Notes: a model not told the origin generated them from the letters alone. A DNA stretch of 64,000 bases from Bacillota bacterium (GCA_023415835.1 JAEZJK010000083.1:30106-94105), one strand, 5' to 3'. Shown: positions 17,560 through 27,034, counted from the first letter of the stretch. Numbers and translations: made by a program.

Positions 17560-18180
17560 GTGAAATCTGTTGAAAAAGTAAGCCGCACTAAAGAGGAAGC
17601 GGTTGCGGAGGCTCTCGAAGAACTAGGGGTTAAACCGGATAAAGTTAAAATTGAAGTCCTTGAAGAAACCAGTAAAGGTTTTCTAGGTTTATTAGGAGGA
17701 AAGGCCGTAAGGGTTAGAGTAACCGTAAAAGAAGATTTATCTCAAGTAGCTGGCCTGTTTCTCCGAGAAATGTTGGTTAATATGGGTGTTTTAGCTCAAG
17801 TAGAAATTTTTAAGCGATCTGAAAACACTGTTCTCAATATTAATGGGAAAGATCTGGGGATTCTAATTGGCAAGCGCGGCCAAACTTTGGATTCCATTCA
17901 ATATCTGGTCAACCTAGCTGTGAATAAGGATCAAATCGAAAAAGAAAGAATTATTGTCGATGTGGCCGGCTATCGCCGTCGCCGTGAGGAAACCTTACGC
18001 CGGTTGGCAATTAAAATGGCGGACAAAGTAAAACGGGAAGGGAGACGGCAGGTTTTAGAACCAATGTCCCCTCACGAACGCCGGATTATTCATTCCACCT
18101 TACAGAGTTACAAAGATGTAATGACATATAGCGAAGGTGAAGACCCATACCGCCATGTAATTATCACTCCCCAACCATAA
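17560..18180 (+). CDS. jag: RNA-binding protein KhpB/Jag (EloR)
   Basis: 206 residues from GTG, 7 nt after GGAGGTATA. Domains in order: Jag-N (residues 1-55, ETSKGFLGLLGGKAVRVRV), KH (about 85-135, IGKRGQTLDSIQYLVNLA) and R3H (about 145-206, MSPHERRIIHSTLQ). With KhpA it forms an RNA-binding pair that affects cell elongation in streptococci. The yidC-jag order is conserved in Bacillota. Confidence 0.95.
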   Translation: MKSVEKVSRTKEEAVAEALEELGVKPDKVKIEVLEETSKGFLGLLGGKAVRVRVTVKEDLSQVAGLFLREMLVNMGVLAQVEIFKRSENTVLNINGKDLGILIGKRGQTLDSIQYLVNLAVNKDQIEKERIIVDVAGYRRRREETLRRLAIKMADKVKREGRRQVLEPMSPHERRIIHSTLQSYKDVMTYSEGEDPYRHVIITPQP

Positions 18181-18181
18181 C

Positions 18182-18207
18182 AATCCCGGCTTAGCCGGGT
18201 TTTTTAT
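18182..18207 (+). terminator. Terminator of the rpmH-jag operon
   Basis: Stem CCCGGC/GCCGGG with a TTA loop, followed by seven T. Confidence 0.9.
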
Positions 18208-18322
18208 TAAATCCTAAAAATACCATAGTTTAACTGTAGAGCTTTTATTTTAAGATACCCCAAGTTATGTTAAACTGAAAAAGATAATGGGTGTTTATAA
18301 TTAGCTATTCCTGGAGGAAATT

Positions 18323-19705
18323 ATGATTTTCAATGATACCATAGCCGCGGTTGCCACCCCGGTTGGGGAAGGTGGAATCGGGATAATCAGGGTCAGCGGT
18401 CCTTCCGCAAAAGAGATTGGTTTTAGGGTTTTAACTAATGTAAAAGGCGAACCATTTTCAGAGATCCTGGCTCGAAGGGTATATCATGGTTATGTGGTTA
18501 ACCCGGAAATTAAACAGCCGCTGGATGAGGTTTTATTTTTTTATTTGGAAAATCCTAAGAGTTTTACCGGAGAGGATACATTGGAGATCCAAGCCCACGG
18601 GGGGATCTTCCTTCTAACTAAAATATTAGGTATTGTAGTCCGAAACGGGGCTAGAATGGCGGAACCAGGGGAATTTACCCAGCGCGCCTTTATGAATGGC
18701 CGGATTAACTTGGTTCAGGCCGAATCGATTATTGATTTGATTCGCGCCAAAACAGATAAAGCCCATGAACTCGCCTTATCTCAACTAAATGGCAAAACCA
18801 GCAAAGCTTTAATTCAAATTGAAAACGACCTTTATCAAATATTAATCACCATCGAAGCGTCCCTAGATTTCCCGGAAGAAGGTATACCCGAATTACAGAA
18901 GGGACAATTGCTTTTTGCAGCTTCTCAAGCACATCAAAAGCTCACTTCCTTATTTGAGGGAGTGGATGAAGGTCGGAAATTGCGGGACGGAATCAAACTG
19001 GTCATTGTTGGCCGGCCTAATGTAGGGAAATCGAGTTTGCTCAATGAGCTTCTCCAAGAGGAACGGGCCATTGTGACATCGATTCCCGGAACAACACGGG
19101 ATATCATTGAAGCTTCCTTTCAATTGCGGGGAGTCCCGATTCGTCTCATTGATACCGCTGGTTTGAGGGAGACTGAAAATGTGATCGAACAGATTGGAAT
19201 CTCCAAAACTGAAGATTCAATCTTGCAAGCGGATTTAATCCTGTTGGTGCTAGACGGAAGTCAACCCTTGACCGCTGAAGACAATCAAGTGCTCACTAAA
19301 ATCAAAGGGAGGCAGGTGTTAGTTATTATTAATAAAACGGACTTGCCTCAAGTGATTAAAAAGGAAGAACTAACTGGTTTTGACCCGGATCGGATCATTG
19401 AATTGTCACTGGTCACTAAGAATGGTTTGAAAGAAGTTGAAGAGAAGATCATTAAATTAGTTGGGATAGGAGAGATCGCCCTTGACGATCGGCCTTTATT
19501 ATCGCGAATTAGGCATAAACAAGCATTAGAAGAAGCTATCTCCGCTTTAGCCGATTTTAGCTCCGGTTTATCCAACGGAAGGAGCGAGGATTTATTAGCG
19601 GTTGATTTACGATCTTGCCTGAATTCGCTAGGGGTAATTTCCGGTAAAAATGTTTCCAACGAAGTGATTCAAGGTATTTTTGCACAGTTCTGCATCGGAA
19701 AATAA
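18323..19705 (+). CDS. mnmE: tRNA modification GTPase MnmE (TrmE)
   Basis: 460 residues. N-terminal tetrahydrofolate-binding domain (MIFNDTIAAVATPVGEGGIGIIRVSG), helical domain, and an inserted G domain: GRPNVGKSS (G1), GTTRD (G2), DTAGL (G3), NKTD (G4). It ends in the catalytic C-terminal CIGK. With MnmG it makes cmnm5U34 on tRNA wobble uridines. GGAGGAAATT precedes the ATG. Its neighbour mnmG genes follow after 23 bp. Confidence 0.97.
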   Translation: MIFNDTIAAVATPVGEGGIGIIRVSGPSAKEIGFRVLTNVKGEPFSEILARRVYHGYVVNPEIKQPLDEVLFFYLENPKSFTGEDTLEIQAHGGIFLLTKILGIVVRNGARMAEPGEFTQRAFMNGRINLVQAESIIDLIRAKTDKAHELALSQLNGKTSKALIQIENDLYQILITIEASLDFPEEGIPELQKGQLLFAASQAHQKLTSLFEGVDEGRKLRDGIKLVIVGRPNVGKSSLLNELLQEERAIVTSIPGTTRDIIEASFQLRGVPIRLIDTAGLRETENVIEQIGISKTEDSILQADLILLVLDGSQPLTAEDNQVLTKIKGRQVLVIINKTDLPQVIKKEELTGFDPDRIIELSLVTKNGLKEVEEKIIKLVGIGEIALDDRPLLSRIRHKQALEEAISALADFSSGLSNGRSEDLLAVDLRSCLNSLGVISGKNVSNEVIQGIFAQFCIGK

Positions 19706-19728
19706 TATAACTGGGAAGAGGGAGAAGA

Positions 19729-21609
19729 TTGGATTACGACATCATCATAGTAGGGGCAGGGCATGCCGGGTCTGAGGCAGCCTTGGCTGCAGCTAGATTG
19801 GGAGCTAAAACCCTGGTTTTAACTATTTCTCCCGATACTATCGGAGCAATGTCTTGTAATCCGGCAATTGGCGGGCCGGCTGCCAAAAGCCATTTGGTCA
19901 GGGAACTTGATATCCTTGGCGGGGAAATGGGCCGAGTGATCGACCAGGTTTATTTGAATATCCGGCGAATCAATGAAAGCCGTGGGCCTGCTGTATCCGC
20001 GCTCCGGGCTCAGGCCGATAAAAAGAAGTATCAGGCTGAAATGGCTTTAAGGCTGGAAAGAGAACCCAACCTTACTTTGAAACAAGGATTAGTTACTGAG
20101 CTAATCGTTTCCAATCAGCGGGTTACCGGAGTTGTCTTAAAATCAGGCCGGAGCTATTCGGCTCAAGCAGTTATTTTGGCTACCGGTACTTTTTTAGGTG
20201 GGAACATTGTAATGGGGGCAATCCGATATCAAGGAGGCCGTCAAGGTGAACCAGCCGCAGTTGAGCTTAGTCCCAACCTTTCAAAACTGGGCATTAAATT
20301 ACGCCGTTTTCAGACGGCTACCCCGCCAAGGATTCACCGGCGCTCGATAGATTTCTCCAAATTGACCCCTCAAAAGTTACAAAACCCCGAATGGGGTTTT
20401 TCATGGGAAGGATTATCCGAAACACGAGTTCAACAACCATGCTGGTATACGACTACTACACCTGCAACCATCAGGATCATTCAGGAAAATCTCACTCAAT
20501 CGCCGATTCAATCCGGTTCGATTACCGGAAAAGGGCCACATTTTTGTCCCTCAATCGACCGTAAGGTGTTAAGGTTTCCTGAAAAGACCGATCACTTGAT
20601 TTTTTTAGAACCGGAAAGCGAATCCACCGAAGAGTTCTATTTATTAGGCATGACTACAGCTATGCCTGAGCCGGTTCAGGAACAAATCTTGGCCTCGATC
20701 CCGGGCTTGGAAGAAGCGGAAATTATCCGGCCGGGTTATGCCGTTGAATATGATTGTTTGGAATCCTTTCAATTTAAACCAAGCTTAGAATCTAAGGTGA
20801 TTCAGAACCTATTCTCTGCCGGCCAACTGAACGGCACCTCCGGTTATGAAGAAGCGGCAGTCCAAGGCCTGGTTGCTGGGATCAATGCTTTTCGCAAAAT
20901 AAAAGGCCTACCCCCGTATATTCCCGATCGAAGCGACTCATACATTGGGGTACTAATAGATGATTTAGTTACTAAAGGGACTGAAGAACCTTACCGGATG
21001 ATGACCTCCCTGGCTGAATTCCGGTTATTCCTGAGATTGGACAATGCCTGGTTCCGGTTGGGCGAAGCCGGACGCAGCCTTGGTTTATACAATGATGAAC
21101 GCCGGGAAAGGTTAACTAAGCTACTTAATCTAGCCGATACCTTTAAAACAATGATTTCGCAACTCCAGGTAAAACCAGGATCGCCTCTTTGGGAAGGGAT
21201 GGGGCTTAACCCAACAAAACGTAGTTACCGCTTGACAGAACTGGCTTTGCGACCGGAAGCGGCCGACCAATTATTGGTTTCAGAATTTACGGAGCTTAAG
21301 GCTTTTCCACAACCAGTTCGGGAATATATTTGGAATGAAATCAAATTGGCCGGATACCTGGAGCGGCAATCCGTTCAAAGGGTAGAGCATCAAAAATTGG
21401 AATCAATCACAATTCCAGCTGATTTTAATTATAAAGTTGTATCTGGATTGACCGAAGTAGGGCGAAAACAGCTTGAACTGGTTCACCCCAGTACATTGGG
21501 ACAGGCGTTCCGTATCCCCGGGCTGGATATAGCCGACCGGACGGCTTTATTATTGTCTTTGAATCCAACTAAAGGAGATCCAGGTATTAATTATGAGAGA
21601 GCAATTTGA
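19729..21609 (+). CDS. MnmG-family FAD protein, first (divergent) paralogue
   Basis: 626 residues from TTG, 23 bp after mnmE. FAD motif GAGHAGSEAALAAARLG, and both active-site cysteines of MnmG (C43 in MSCNPAIGG, C273 in GPHFCPSID) are kept. Several near-invariant MnmG sites differ: GPAAKSHLV where GxGKGHLV is usual, RFQTATPPR where RLKTGTPxR is usual, and STLGQAFRIPG where GQASRISG is usual. The next gene is a more typical MnmG, so this is a tandem paralogue. It probably acts on tRNA with MnmE, but it may have a changed substrate or cofactor. Confidence 0.8.
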   Translation: MDYDIIIVGAGHAGSEAALAAARLGAKTLVLTISPDTIGAMSCNPAIGGPAAKSHLVRELDILGGEMGRVIDQVYLNIRRINESRGPAVSALRAQADKKKYQAEMALRLEREPNLTLKQGLVTELIVSNQRVTGVVLKSGRSYSAQAVILATGTFLGGNIVMGAIRYQGGRQGEPAAVELSPNLSKLGIKLRRFQTATPPRIHRRSIDFSKLTPQKLQNPEWGFSWEGLSETRVQQPCWYTTTTPATIRIIQENLTQSPIQSGSITGKGPHFCPSIDRKVLRFPEKTDHLIFLEPESESTEEFYLLGMTTAMPEPVQEQILASIPGLEEAEIIRPGYAVEYDCLESFQFKPSLESKVIQNLFSAGQLNGTSGYEEAAVQGLVAGINAFRKIKGLPPYIPDRSDSYIGVLIDDLVTKGTEEPYRMMTSLAEFRLFLRLDNAWFRLGEAGRSLGLYNDERRERLTKLLNLADTFKTMISQLQVKPGSPLWEGMGLNPTKRSYRLTELALRPEAADQLLVSEFTELKAFPQPVREYIWNEIKLAGYLERQSVQRVEHQKLESITIPADFNYKVVSGLTEVGRKQLELVHPSTLGQAFRIPGLDIADRTALLLSLNPTKGDPGINYERAI

Positions 21610-23461
21610 GGTAATAGTGATTGGGGCGGGTCACGCCGGTTGTGAAGCAGCATTCGCAGCTTCTAAAATGGGGCTTCCGACGCTTCTTTTTACTTTAAAT
21701 TATAATAATATCGCTTTGATGCCATGCAACCCATCGATCGGAGGCCCAGCTAAAGGCCATTTAGTCCGGGAAATTGACGCCCTGGGAGGGGTAATGGGCC
21801 GGATTATTGATCGGACTTACCTTCAAATGCGTTTATTAAATACCCAAAAAGGCCCTGCTGTTTGGGCTTTACGGGCACAGGCCGATAAAAATATTTATCA
21901 GCGAGAAATGCTGGTTGAACTGGAAAACCAACCCAATCTCACCATCCGTCAAGCTGAAGTAGATGAGATTTTAGTTGATTCAAAAGGAAGGGTCAATGGA
22001 GTAAGGATCCGCACCGGGTTAGAATTTATCTCCAAAGCGGTAATCTTGGCTACCGGCACCTTTTTACAGGGAAGGATTTTTATCGGCAAACTTAATTATG
22101 CTTCGGGACCGATGGGATATCTACCTGCGGTTGGTTTATCCAAATCCTTAACCGAATTGGGCTTGGAATTACGCCGGTTTAAAACCGGCACTCCGGCCCG
22201 GGTCCGCCGCCGGTCGTTAGATTTTAGCAAGATGATCCCCCAACCGGGCGGCTATACCGGGCATGGTTTCTCTTTCTGGGAACCTTGGCAAGTTCGGCCG
22301 GAACATTTATGTTGGCTGACTTATACCCAACCCGAAACCCACCGGATTATCAATGAACATTTAGGGGAAGCCGCTTTATTCAGCGGTGAAATTACCGGTG
22401 TCGGTCCCCGCTATTGCCCTTCCATCGAGAGCAAATTGCTCCAGTTTCCAGATAAAGATAGGCATCAAGTATTTATTGAACCTGAAGGGGCAGATACCGA
22501 CGAAATGTATTTGGCTGGCCTTTCTACTAGCCTTCCGGAACCGGTTCAAGAAATATTTTTAAGAACCATCCCAGGCTTAGAGAATTTAGAAATTATCCGC
22601 CCCGGATATGCTATCGAATATGACTGTCTCCCCGGAGATCAACTAAAACAGACCCTAGAGACTAAAAAAGTACCCGGGCTTTATGCGGCCGGACAAATTA
22701 ACGGCAGTTCAGGATATGAAGAAGCCGCCGCCCAAGGGCTAATGGCTGGAATCAACGCCGCCCTTTTATTACAAGGAAAACCGCCGTTAGTTTTAAAACG
22801 TTCCGAAGCTTATATCGGAGTGCTAATTGACGATCTAGTAACCAAAGAAAGCCAAGAACCATATCGGATTTTAACCTCTCGCGCTGAATTCCGCCTAACC
22901 CTTCGTTCGGATAATGCCGATCAAAGGCTTACCCCTTATGGCATCCAAGTTGGCTTAATCAATGGATCGGAAAGCCAAGCATATAAATTTAAATATCAAC
23001 GTATTGGTTATCTTCAAGAGCTTTTTGAAAAAACCGAACTAAATCCCGATGCCAAGGTGCGGCAAATCTTCGCTGAAGATGGGCTTACTGCTCCCAAGAA
23101 TAAATTTAGTTTAGCTGAAATTTTGAAACGGCCGGAAATTGACCCTAATTTCCTTAAAAAATTAGCTCCTGGGCTTCAGTTTGTTGAAAGTGACGCTACT
23201 GAAATCAGTATTCGGTACAAGTACCAAGGCTATTTAGAAAAAGAACAAGAGCAAGCAAAGCGCCTTCTTAACCTGGAGAACAAAAAAATACCTGAGGCAA
23301 TCGATTATAACTTAGTAGCCAATCTCGCCCGGGAGGCCCGTGAAAAGCTGGCTAAATTCCGCCCTAGCACTTTAGGGCAGGCCTCGCGAATTAGCGGAAT
23401 CAATCCGGCAGATATGACTGCATTATTGTTTTATATCGAAAACCAAAAGGAGCGGACATGA
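21593..23461 (+). CDS. mnmG: tRNA uridine-5-carboxymethylaminomethyl enzyme MnmG (GidA), canonical copy
   Basis: 622 residues, FAD- and NADH-dependent partner of MnmE in cmnm5U34 synthesis. FAD motif GAGHAGCEAAFAASKMG, GPAKGHLVREIDALGG, RRFKTGTPARV, C45 and C275 (MPCNPSIGG, GPRYCPSIE) and the C-terminal PSTLGQASRISGINPAD all match the family. It overlaps the 3' end of the first paralogue by 17 bp with its own ATG, and its stop overlaps the rsmG start (ATGA). Confidence 0.95.
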   Translation: MREQFEVIVIGAGHAGCEAAFAASKMGLPTLLFTLNYNNIALMPCNPSIGGPAKGHLVREIDALGGVMGRIIDRTYLQMRLLNTQKGPAVWALRAQADKNIYQREMLVELENQPNLTIRQAEVDEILVDSKGRVNGVRIRTGLEFISKAVILATGTFLQGRIFIGKLNYASGPMGYLPAVGLSKSLTELGLELRRFKTGTPARVRRRSLDFSKMIPQPGGYTGHGFSFWEPWQVRPEHLCWLTYTQPETHRIINEHLGEAALFSGEITGVGPRYCPSIESKLLQFPDKDRHQVFIEPEGADTDEMYLAGLSTSLPEPVQEIFLRTIPGLENLEIIRPGYAIEYDCLPGDQLKQTLETKKVPGLYAAGQINGSSGYEEAAAQGLMAGINAALLLQGKPPLVLKRSEAYIGVLIDDLVTKESQEPYRILTSRAEFRLTLRSDNADQRLTPYGIQVGLINGSESQAYKFKYQRIGYLQELFEKTELNPDAKVRQIFAEDGLTAPKNKFSLAEILKRPEIDPNFLKKLAPGLQFVESDATEISIRYKYQGYLEKEQEQAKRLLNLENKKIPEAIDYNLVANLAREAREKLAKFRPSTLGQASRISGINPADMTALLFYIENQKERT

Positions 23462-24174
23462 ACAGCGCTGGATACGATCTTTCAACCCTACTTAAAGAAC
23501 TTGCCAACATTACTGATGACCAATTGAAACAGTTAATTGAATTTATTCAAATACTATTAACTGCCAATCAAACCACTAATCTCACTGCGATTACTGATTT
23601 TGATGAAGCTATGGTGAAACACATATACGATTCCCTATTAATTATGGCTATCCCGGAATTCCAATCAGCAAACAACATCATCGATGTAGGCAGCGGAGGG
23701 GGAATACCAAGTATTCCGTTGGCCATATGTAATCCTGAAAAGAAAATTGTTTCCTTGGAAGCTACCCAAAAGAAAATTAATTTCCAAACTGAAGCCATCC
23801 GATGCTTGGAATTAAAAAACCTCCTTCCTATTTGGGGACGGGCTGAAGAATTGGCTAAACATACAAGCCACCGCGAACAATACGATTTAGCAATTGCTCG
23901 TGCGGTAGCCCCCTTAAATATTCTTGCCGAGCTGACCATACCATTTGTTAAATTACAAGGAGAAGCATTATTTTATAAAGGCAAGGAAGCCGAGAACGAA
24001 CTTGCCAAAGGAGAACACGCAGTTAAAATTTTAGGTGCCGAATTTTCAGGGATCAAATCCTTTACCCTTCCCTGCAATTTTGGTTCAAGAGTAATAATTA
24101 CTTTCCAAAAAAAGCAGACGACCCCTTCAACTTACCCCCGTAAACCCGGTATCCCCACAAAAAAACCACTTTAA
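23458..24174 (+). CDS. rsmG: 16S rRNA (guanine527-N7)-methyltransferase
   Basis: 238 residues. SAM-binding loop IDVGSGGGIPSIPLAI near residue 75 and LARAVAPLNILAEL near 145. The C-terminal TYPRKPGIPTKKPL is the RsmG tail. It overlaps mnmG by 4 bp in the usual mnmE-mnmG-rsmG-parA-parB order. Confidence 0.96.
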   Translation: MNSAGYDLSTLLKELANITDDQLKQLIEFIQILLTANQTTNLTAITDFDEAMVKHIYDSLLIMAIPEFQSANNIIDVGSGGGIPSIPLAICNPEKKIVSLEATQKKINFQTEAIRCLELKNLLPIWGRAEELAKHTSHREQYDLAIARAVAPLNILAELTIPFVKLQGEALFYKGKEAENELAKGEHAVKILGAEFSGIKSFTLPCNFGSRVIITFQKKQTTPSTYPRKPGIPTKKPL

Positions 24175-24414
24175 AGGGAGATCCGGATCTTCGATTAAGA
24201 AAGTTGAGTTATTAAGAAGGAAGATCATACTCCATCTCGAAAAGATTAAGAATAGCCCGAAGGAAAAAGGTGAACAATGGTGAAACGCTCATCCAAAAAA
24301 TCATTGGAAATATTACGAAAAAGAGCATATGAATTGTTGAACACCGAACTGGAAACGCTTCGGAGCCATCCCAATTATGAAACCATAAGGGGTTGGAGGG
24401 AGGAAGGTTTAAGT

Positions 24415-25176
24415 ATGGGAAAAGTTATTGCGATCGCCAATCAAAAAGGTGGTGTAGGTAAAACCACCACTGCTGTTAATCTAGGGACCTGTTTGGCTCA
24501 GAACAAGCGCAAAGTATTAGTCATTGATCATGACCCTCAAGGCAACTCAACCAGTGGGATTGGATTAAAAAAGGGTGAAATCAAGAAGTGTATTTACGAT
24601 GTTCTCATCAATGAAATCCCCCTGGAAGAAGTGCTAATTCAAACCCAAGTTGAAAACTTGAAGATGGCACCGGCTACTATTAGGTTGGCTGGGGCTGAAG
24701 CTGAATTAGTAGGGATGATGGCTCGGGATCAAAGGCTCAAACGGGCTATTGAACCAATTAAAAAAGATTTCGATTACATTTTAATTGATTGCCCGCCTTC
24801 TCTCGGCAATTTAACCATTAATTCGCTAGCGGCTTCAGACTCAATCATTGTTCCGATTCAATGCGAATACTACGCTTTAGAAGGGCTTAGCCAGTTAATG
24901 AAAACGATTCAACTGGTTCAAAAATACTCCAACCCCGACTTACAAATAGAAGGCGTCATCTTGACCATGTATGATAATCGTACTAATCTTTCTTCGCAGG
25001 TCACCGACGAGGTGCGCCGTTATTTCCAAGACAAAGTTTATCGGACAATAATCCCGAGGAACATTCGCCTCAGCGAAGCCCCCAGCTTTGGCTTGCCGAT
25101 TACGTTATACGATGAAAAATCAAAAGGCGCCGAGGCGTATATTGAGCTAGCAAAGGAAGTGATGGCTAATGAATAA
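24415..25176 (+). CDS. parA: Chromosome partitioning ATPase ParA (Soj)
   Basis: 253 residues from ATG 24415, chosen because GGAGGGAGGAAGG lies just upstream and the protein then starts MGKVIAIANQKGGVGKTTTAV, the normal ParA start with its deviant Walker A. LIDCPPSLGNLT is the A' motif and VLVIDHDPQGNSTSG the switch region. The frame is open for a further 46 codons upstream (from 24277), giving a charged N-terminal extension that is probably untranslated or spurious. With ParB and parS it segregates and organises the origin. Confidence 0.95.
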   Translation: MGKVIAIANQKGGVGKTTTAVNLGTCLAQNKRKVLVIDHDPQGNSTSGIGLKKGEIKKCIYDVLINEIPLEEVLIQTQVENLKMAPATIRLAGAEAELVGMMARDQRLKRAIEPIKKDFDYILIDCPPSLGNLTINSLAASDSIIVPIQCEYYALEGLSQLMKTIQLVQKYSNPDLQIEGVILTMYDNRTNLSSQVTDEVRRYFQDKVYRTIIPRNIRLSEAPSFGLPITLYDEKSKGAEAYIELAKEVMANE

Positions 25177-26044
25177 AAATCGGGGCCTTGGGAAAGGCTT
25201 GGGCGCGTTAATCCCCGAACTGGAAGAAGAAAACCTTGATGCTCAACAAGTAGTCAACATTGATTTAATAGTGCCCAATCCATATCAGCCTCGTAAAGAA
25301 TTTTCCGATGAAAAACTTAATGAACTTGCAGAATCAATTCGGATTCACGGCGTGATCCAGCCCTTATTAGTCCGGGAGTATCAAAGCAAGTACCAATTAA
25401 TTGCCGGAGAGCGAAGGTTAAGGGCATCCAAACTAGTTGGGCTAACCGAAGTGCCAATTGTCATCAGAGAGATGACCGATCAAATAATGATGGAAGTCGC
25501 TTTGGTTGAAAACCTTCAACGGGAAGACTTAAATCCGATCGAAGAAGCTGAAGCTTATCGTCGCTTGATGGATGAATTTAAATTGACCCAAGATGAAATA
25601 GCTAAAAGAGTTGGACGTAGCCGCCCAGCAATTGCCAATACACTCCGGTTACTTAATTTACCTTCGGTAGTCCAATCCGATCTAGCCAAAGGCACCCTTA
25701 CCATGGGGCACGCGAGGCCATTATTGAGCTTAAAAACAGCTGAGGAACAAATTCAGGTTTGGCAAACCATCCAAACCGATCAACTTTCGGTGAGGCAAAC
25801 GGAAGAATTGATCAGGACAATAATCGATCCAACCAATGTTTCACGTGAAACTAAAAAGCCAAACCAAAAATCTGACACGAAAACCAGTCGTGATCCAAAC
25901 CTAACCGAAATAGAAGACGAACTACAGCTTTCTTTGGGGACTAAAGTACTCATTAAACCTTCGGGAGTTGGAGGTAAAATTGAAATAAATTATTATTCCA
26001 ATGAAGATTTTGAAAGGCTTTATGAAAGATTGATTCAAGATTAA
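25169..26044 (+). CDS. parB: Chromosome partitioning protein ParB (Spo0J)
   Basis: 291 residues. N-terminal CTP-binding ParB domain (NPYQPRKEF, IAGERRLRASKLVG, ENLQREDLNPIEEAEAY), central HTH (LTQDEIAKRVGRSRPAIANTLRLL) and a C-terminal dimer domain. It overlaps parA by 8 bp. A 15/16-match parS site lies inside the coding region at 25837-25852, in the low-complexity linker, and a perfect one lies 27 bp after the stop. Confidence 0.96.
   Translation: MNKNRGLGKGLGALIPELEEENLDAQQVVNIDLIVPNPYQPRKEFSDEKLNELAESIRIHGVIQPLLVREYQSKYQLIAGERRLRASKLVGLTEVPIVIREMTDQIMMEVALVENLQREDLNPIEEAEAYRRLMDEFKLTQDEIAKRVGRSRPAIANTLRLLNLPSVVQSDLAKGTLTMGHARPLLSLKTAEEQIQVWQTIQTDQLSVRQTEELIRTIIDPTNVSRETKKPNQKSDTKTSRDPNLTEIEDELQLSLGTKVLIKPSGVGGKIEINYYSNEDFERLYERLIQD
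25837..25852. promoter_or_regulatory. parS: parS site inside parB
   Basis: TGTTTCACGTGAAACT, one mismatch from the palindromic TGTTTCACGTGAAACA consensus, encoding part of the ParB linker. In-gene parS also occurs in B. subtilis spo0J. Confidence 0.85.
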
Positions 26045-26068
26045 AAGGTCTAGTAAAGGCCTTTTTTA
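26042..26068 (+). terminator. Terminator after parB
   Basis: AAAAGGTC/GGCCTTTT stem (one G-U pair) followed by TTTTTAT, overlapping the stop codon. Confidence 0.75.
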
Positions 26069-26070
26069 TC

Positions 26071-26086
26071 TGTTTCACGTGAAACA
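26071..26086. promoter_or_regulatory. parS: parS site downstream of parB
   Basis: TGTTTCACGTGAAACA, a perfect match to the bacterial parS palindrome, immediately after the parB terminator. Confidence 0.93.
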
Positions 26087-26160
26087 AAGTAGTTGATCGG
26101 AAATAGGTAATAGAGTGGCTGGTTTAGTTTTTCTAGTATCCACCTTTGTTAGTTGCCAAT

Positions 26161-26245
26161 AAGTAGTTGTCGTTGATTTCCAATTGACCCATGTGAAGCT
26201 ACGAAAATAGGATTGACGTGGATCGACATGCTTCGTTTTCTAGAT
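26161..26245 (+). repeat. Dispersed intergenic repeat, copy B
   Basis: Direct relative of the minus strand of 111-204: TTTCCAATTGACCCATGTGAA, then AGGATTGACGTGGATCGAC and ATGCTTCG, ending TTTTCTAGAT in both. Reading from the palindromic core to the end, spacing is the same in both copies. Confidence 0.7.
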
Positions 26246-26282
26246 AGGAAATAAGAGAGTGATCATCAAAATGGAGAACTAT

Positions 26283-27032
26283 ATGGATAAAGACATATTA
26301 AAATCATGGTTGGCTTCTGTAGCTAACGGAGAAATATCCCCAGAAGAGGCTGTAGAAAAATTTGCCGGTTTTCCATACCGAGATTTGGGATTTGCTAAAG
26401 TTGATACTCAAAGGTGTATCAGGAACGGAAATGCGGAGGTTATTTATTGCCCCGGTAAAGAACCGGAACAAGTTGTTCAAATTTTTCAAGCATTAGCGGA
26501 ACAATCCCAAAATGTAATGGCTACTCGAGCCAATCGAAACCTCTATCAAAAAGTAAAAACTAAATTGCCTGGCGTTCAGTATTTTGAAAAGGCGAGAATT
26601 ATTGCCCTTTGGCGTAATCAAACCAAAACATCAGGGAGGATCGGGGTAATTTCGGCAGGCACAGCTGATCTGAAAGTTGCCGAAGAAGCTGCGATCACCG
26701 CTGAAATTTTGGGTAGTAATGTTAATCGGATTTACGATGTTGGGGTTGCCGGGATTCATCGTTTGTTTGACCAACAAGAAGCAATTAATAATTGCCGGGT
26801 TTTGATTGTAGTGGCTGGAATGGAAGGGGCTTTGGCCAGTGTGGTTGGAGGGTTGGTTAATAAACCGGTCATTGCCGTACCTACTAGTATCGGGTATGGT
26901 GCTAACTTTAAAGGTTTGGCTCCTTTGCTTAGCATGTTGAATTCTTGTGCTAGTGGAATAGCTGTGGTCAATATTGATAATGGTTTTGGTGCCGGGGTAA
27001 TGGCGCATCGCATCAATTTGTTGGGGGAGTAA
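26283..27032 (+). CDS. larB: Nickel-pincer cofactor biosynthesis carboxylase/hydrolase LarB
   Basis: About 249 residues. The C-terminal two thirds resemble PurE/AIR carboxylase (GVISAGTADLKVAEEAAITAEILG, VVAGMEGALASVVGGL, PTSIGYGANFKGLAPLLSMLNSC). The N-terminus has the LarB motif YRDLGFAKVDTQR. LarB carboxylates and hydrolyses nicotinic acid adenine dinucleotide to start the NPN cofactor pathway. ATG 26283 has GGAG 6 nt upstream; ATG 26271 is an alternative. larC follows after 2 bp. larE and a lactate-racemase-like larA are not in the window. Confidence 0.9.
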   Translation: MDKDILKSWLASVANGEISPEEAVEKFAGFPYRDLGFAKVDTQRCIRNGNAEVIYCPGKEPEQVVQIFQALAEQSQNVMATRANRNLYQKVKTKLPGVQYFEKARIIALWRNQTKTSGRIGVISAGTADLKVAEEAAITAEILGSNVNRIYDVGVAGIHRLFDQQEAINNCRVLIVVAGMEGALASVVGGLVNKPVIAVPTSIGYGANFKGLAPLLSMLNSCASGIAVVNIDNGFGAGVMAHRINLLGE

Positions 27033-27034
27033 AA

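Noticed and set aside
19729..21609. First mnmG copy as a pseudogene
   Set aside because: It is full length, without stops, with both catalytic cysteines and the FAD motif intact.
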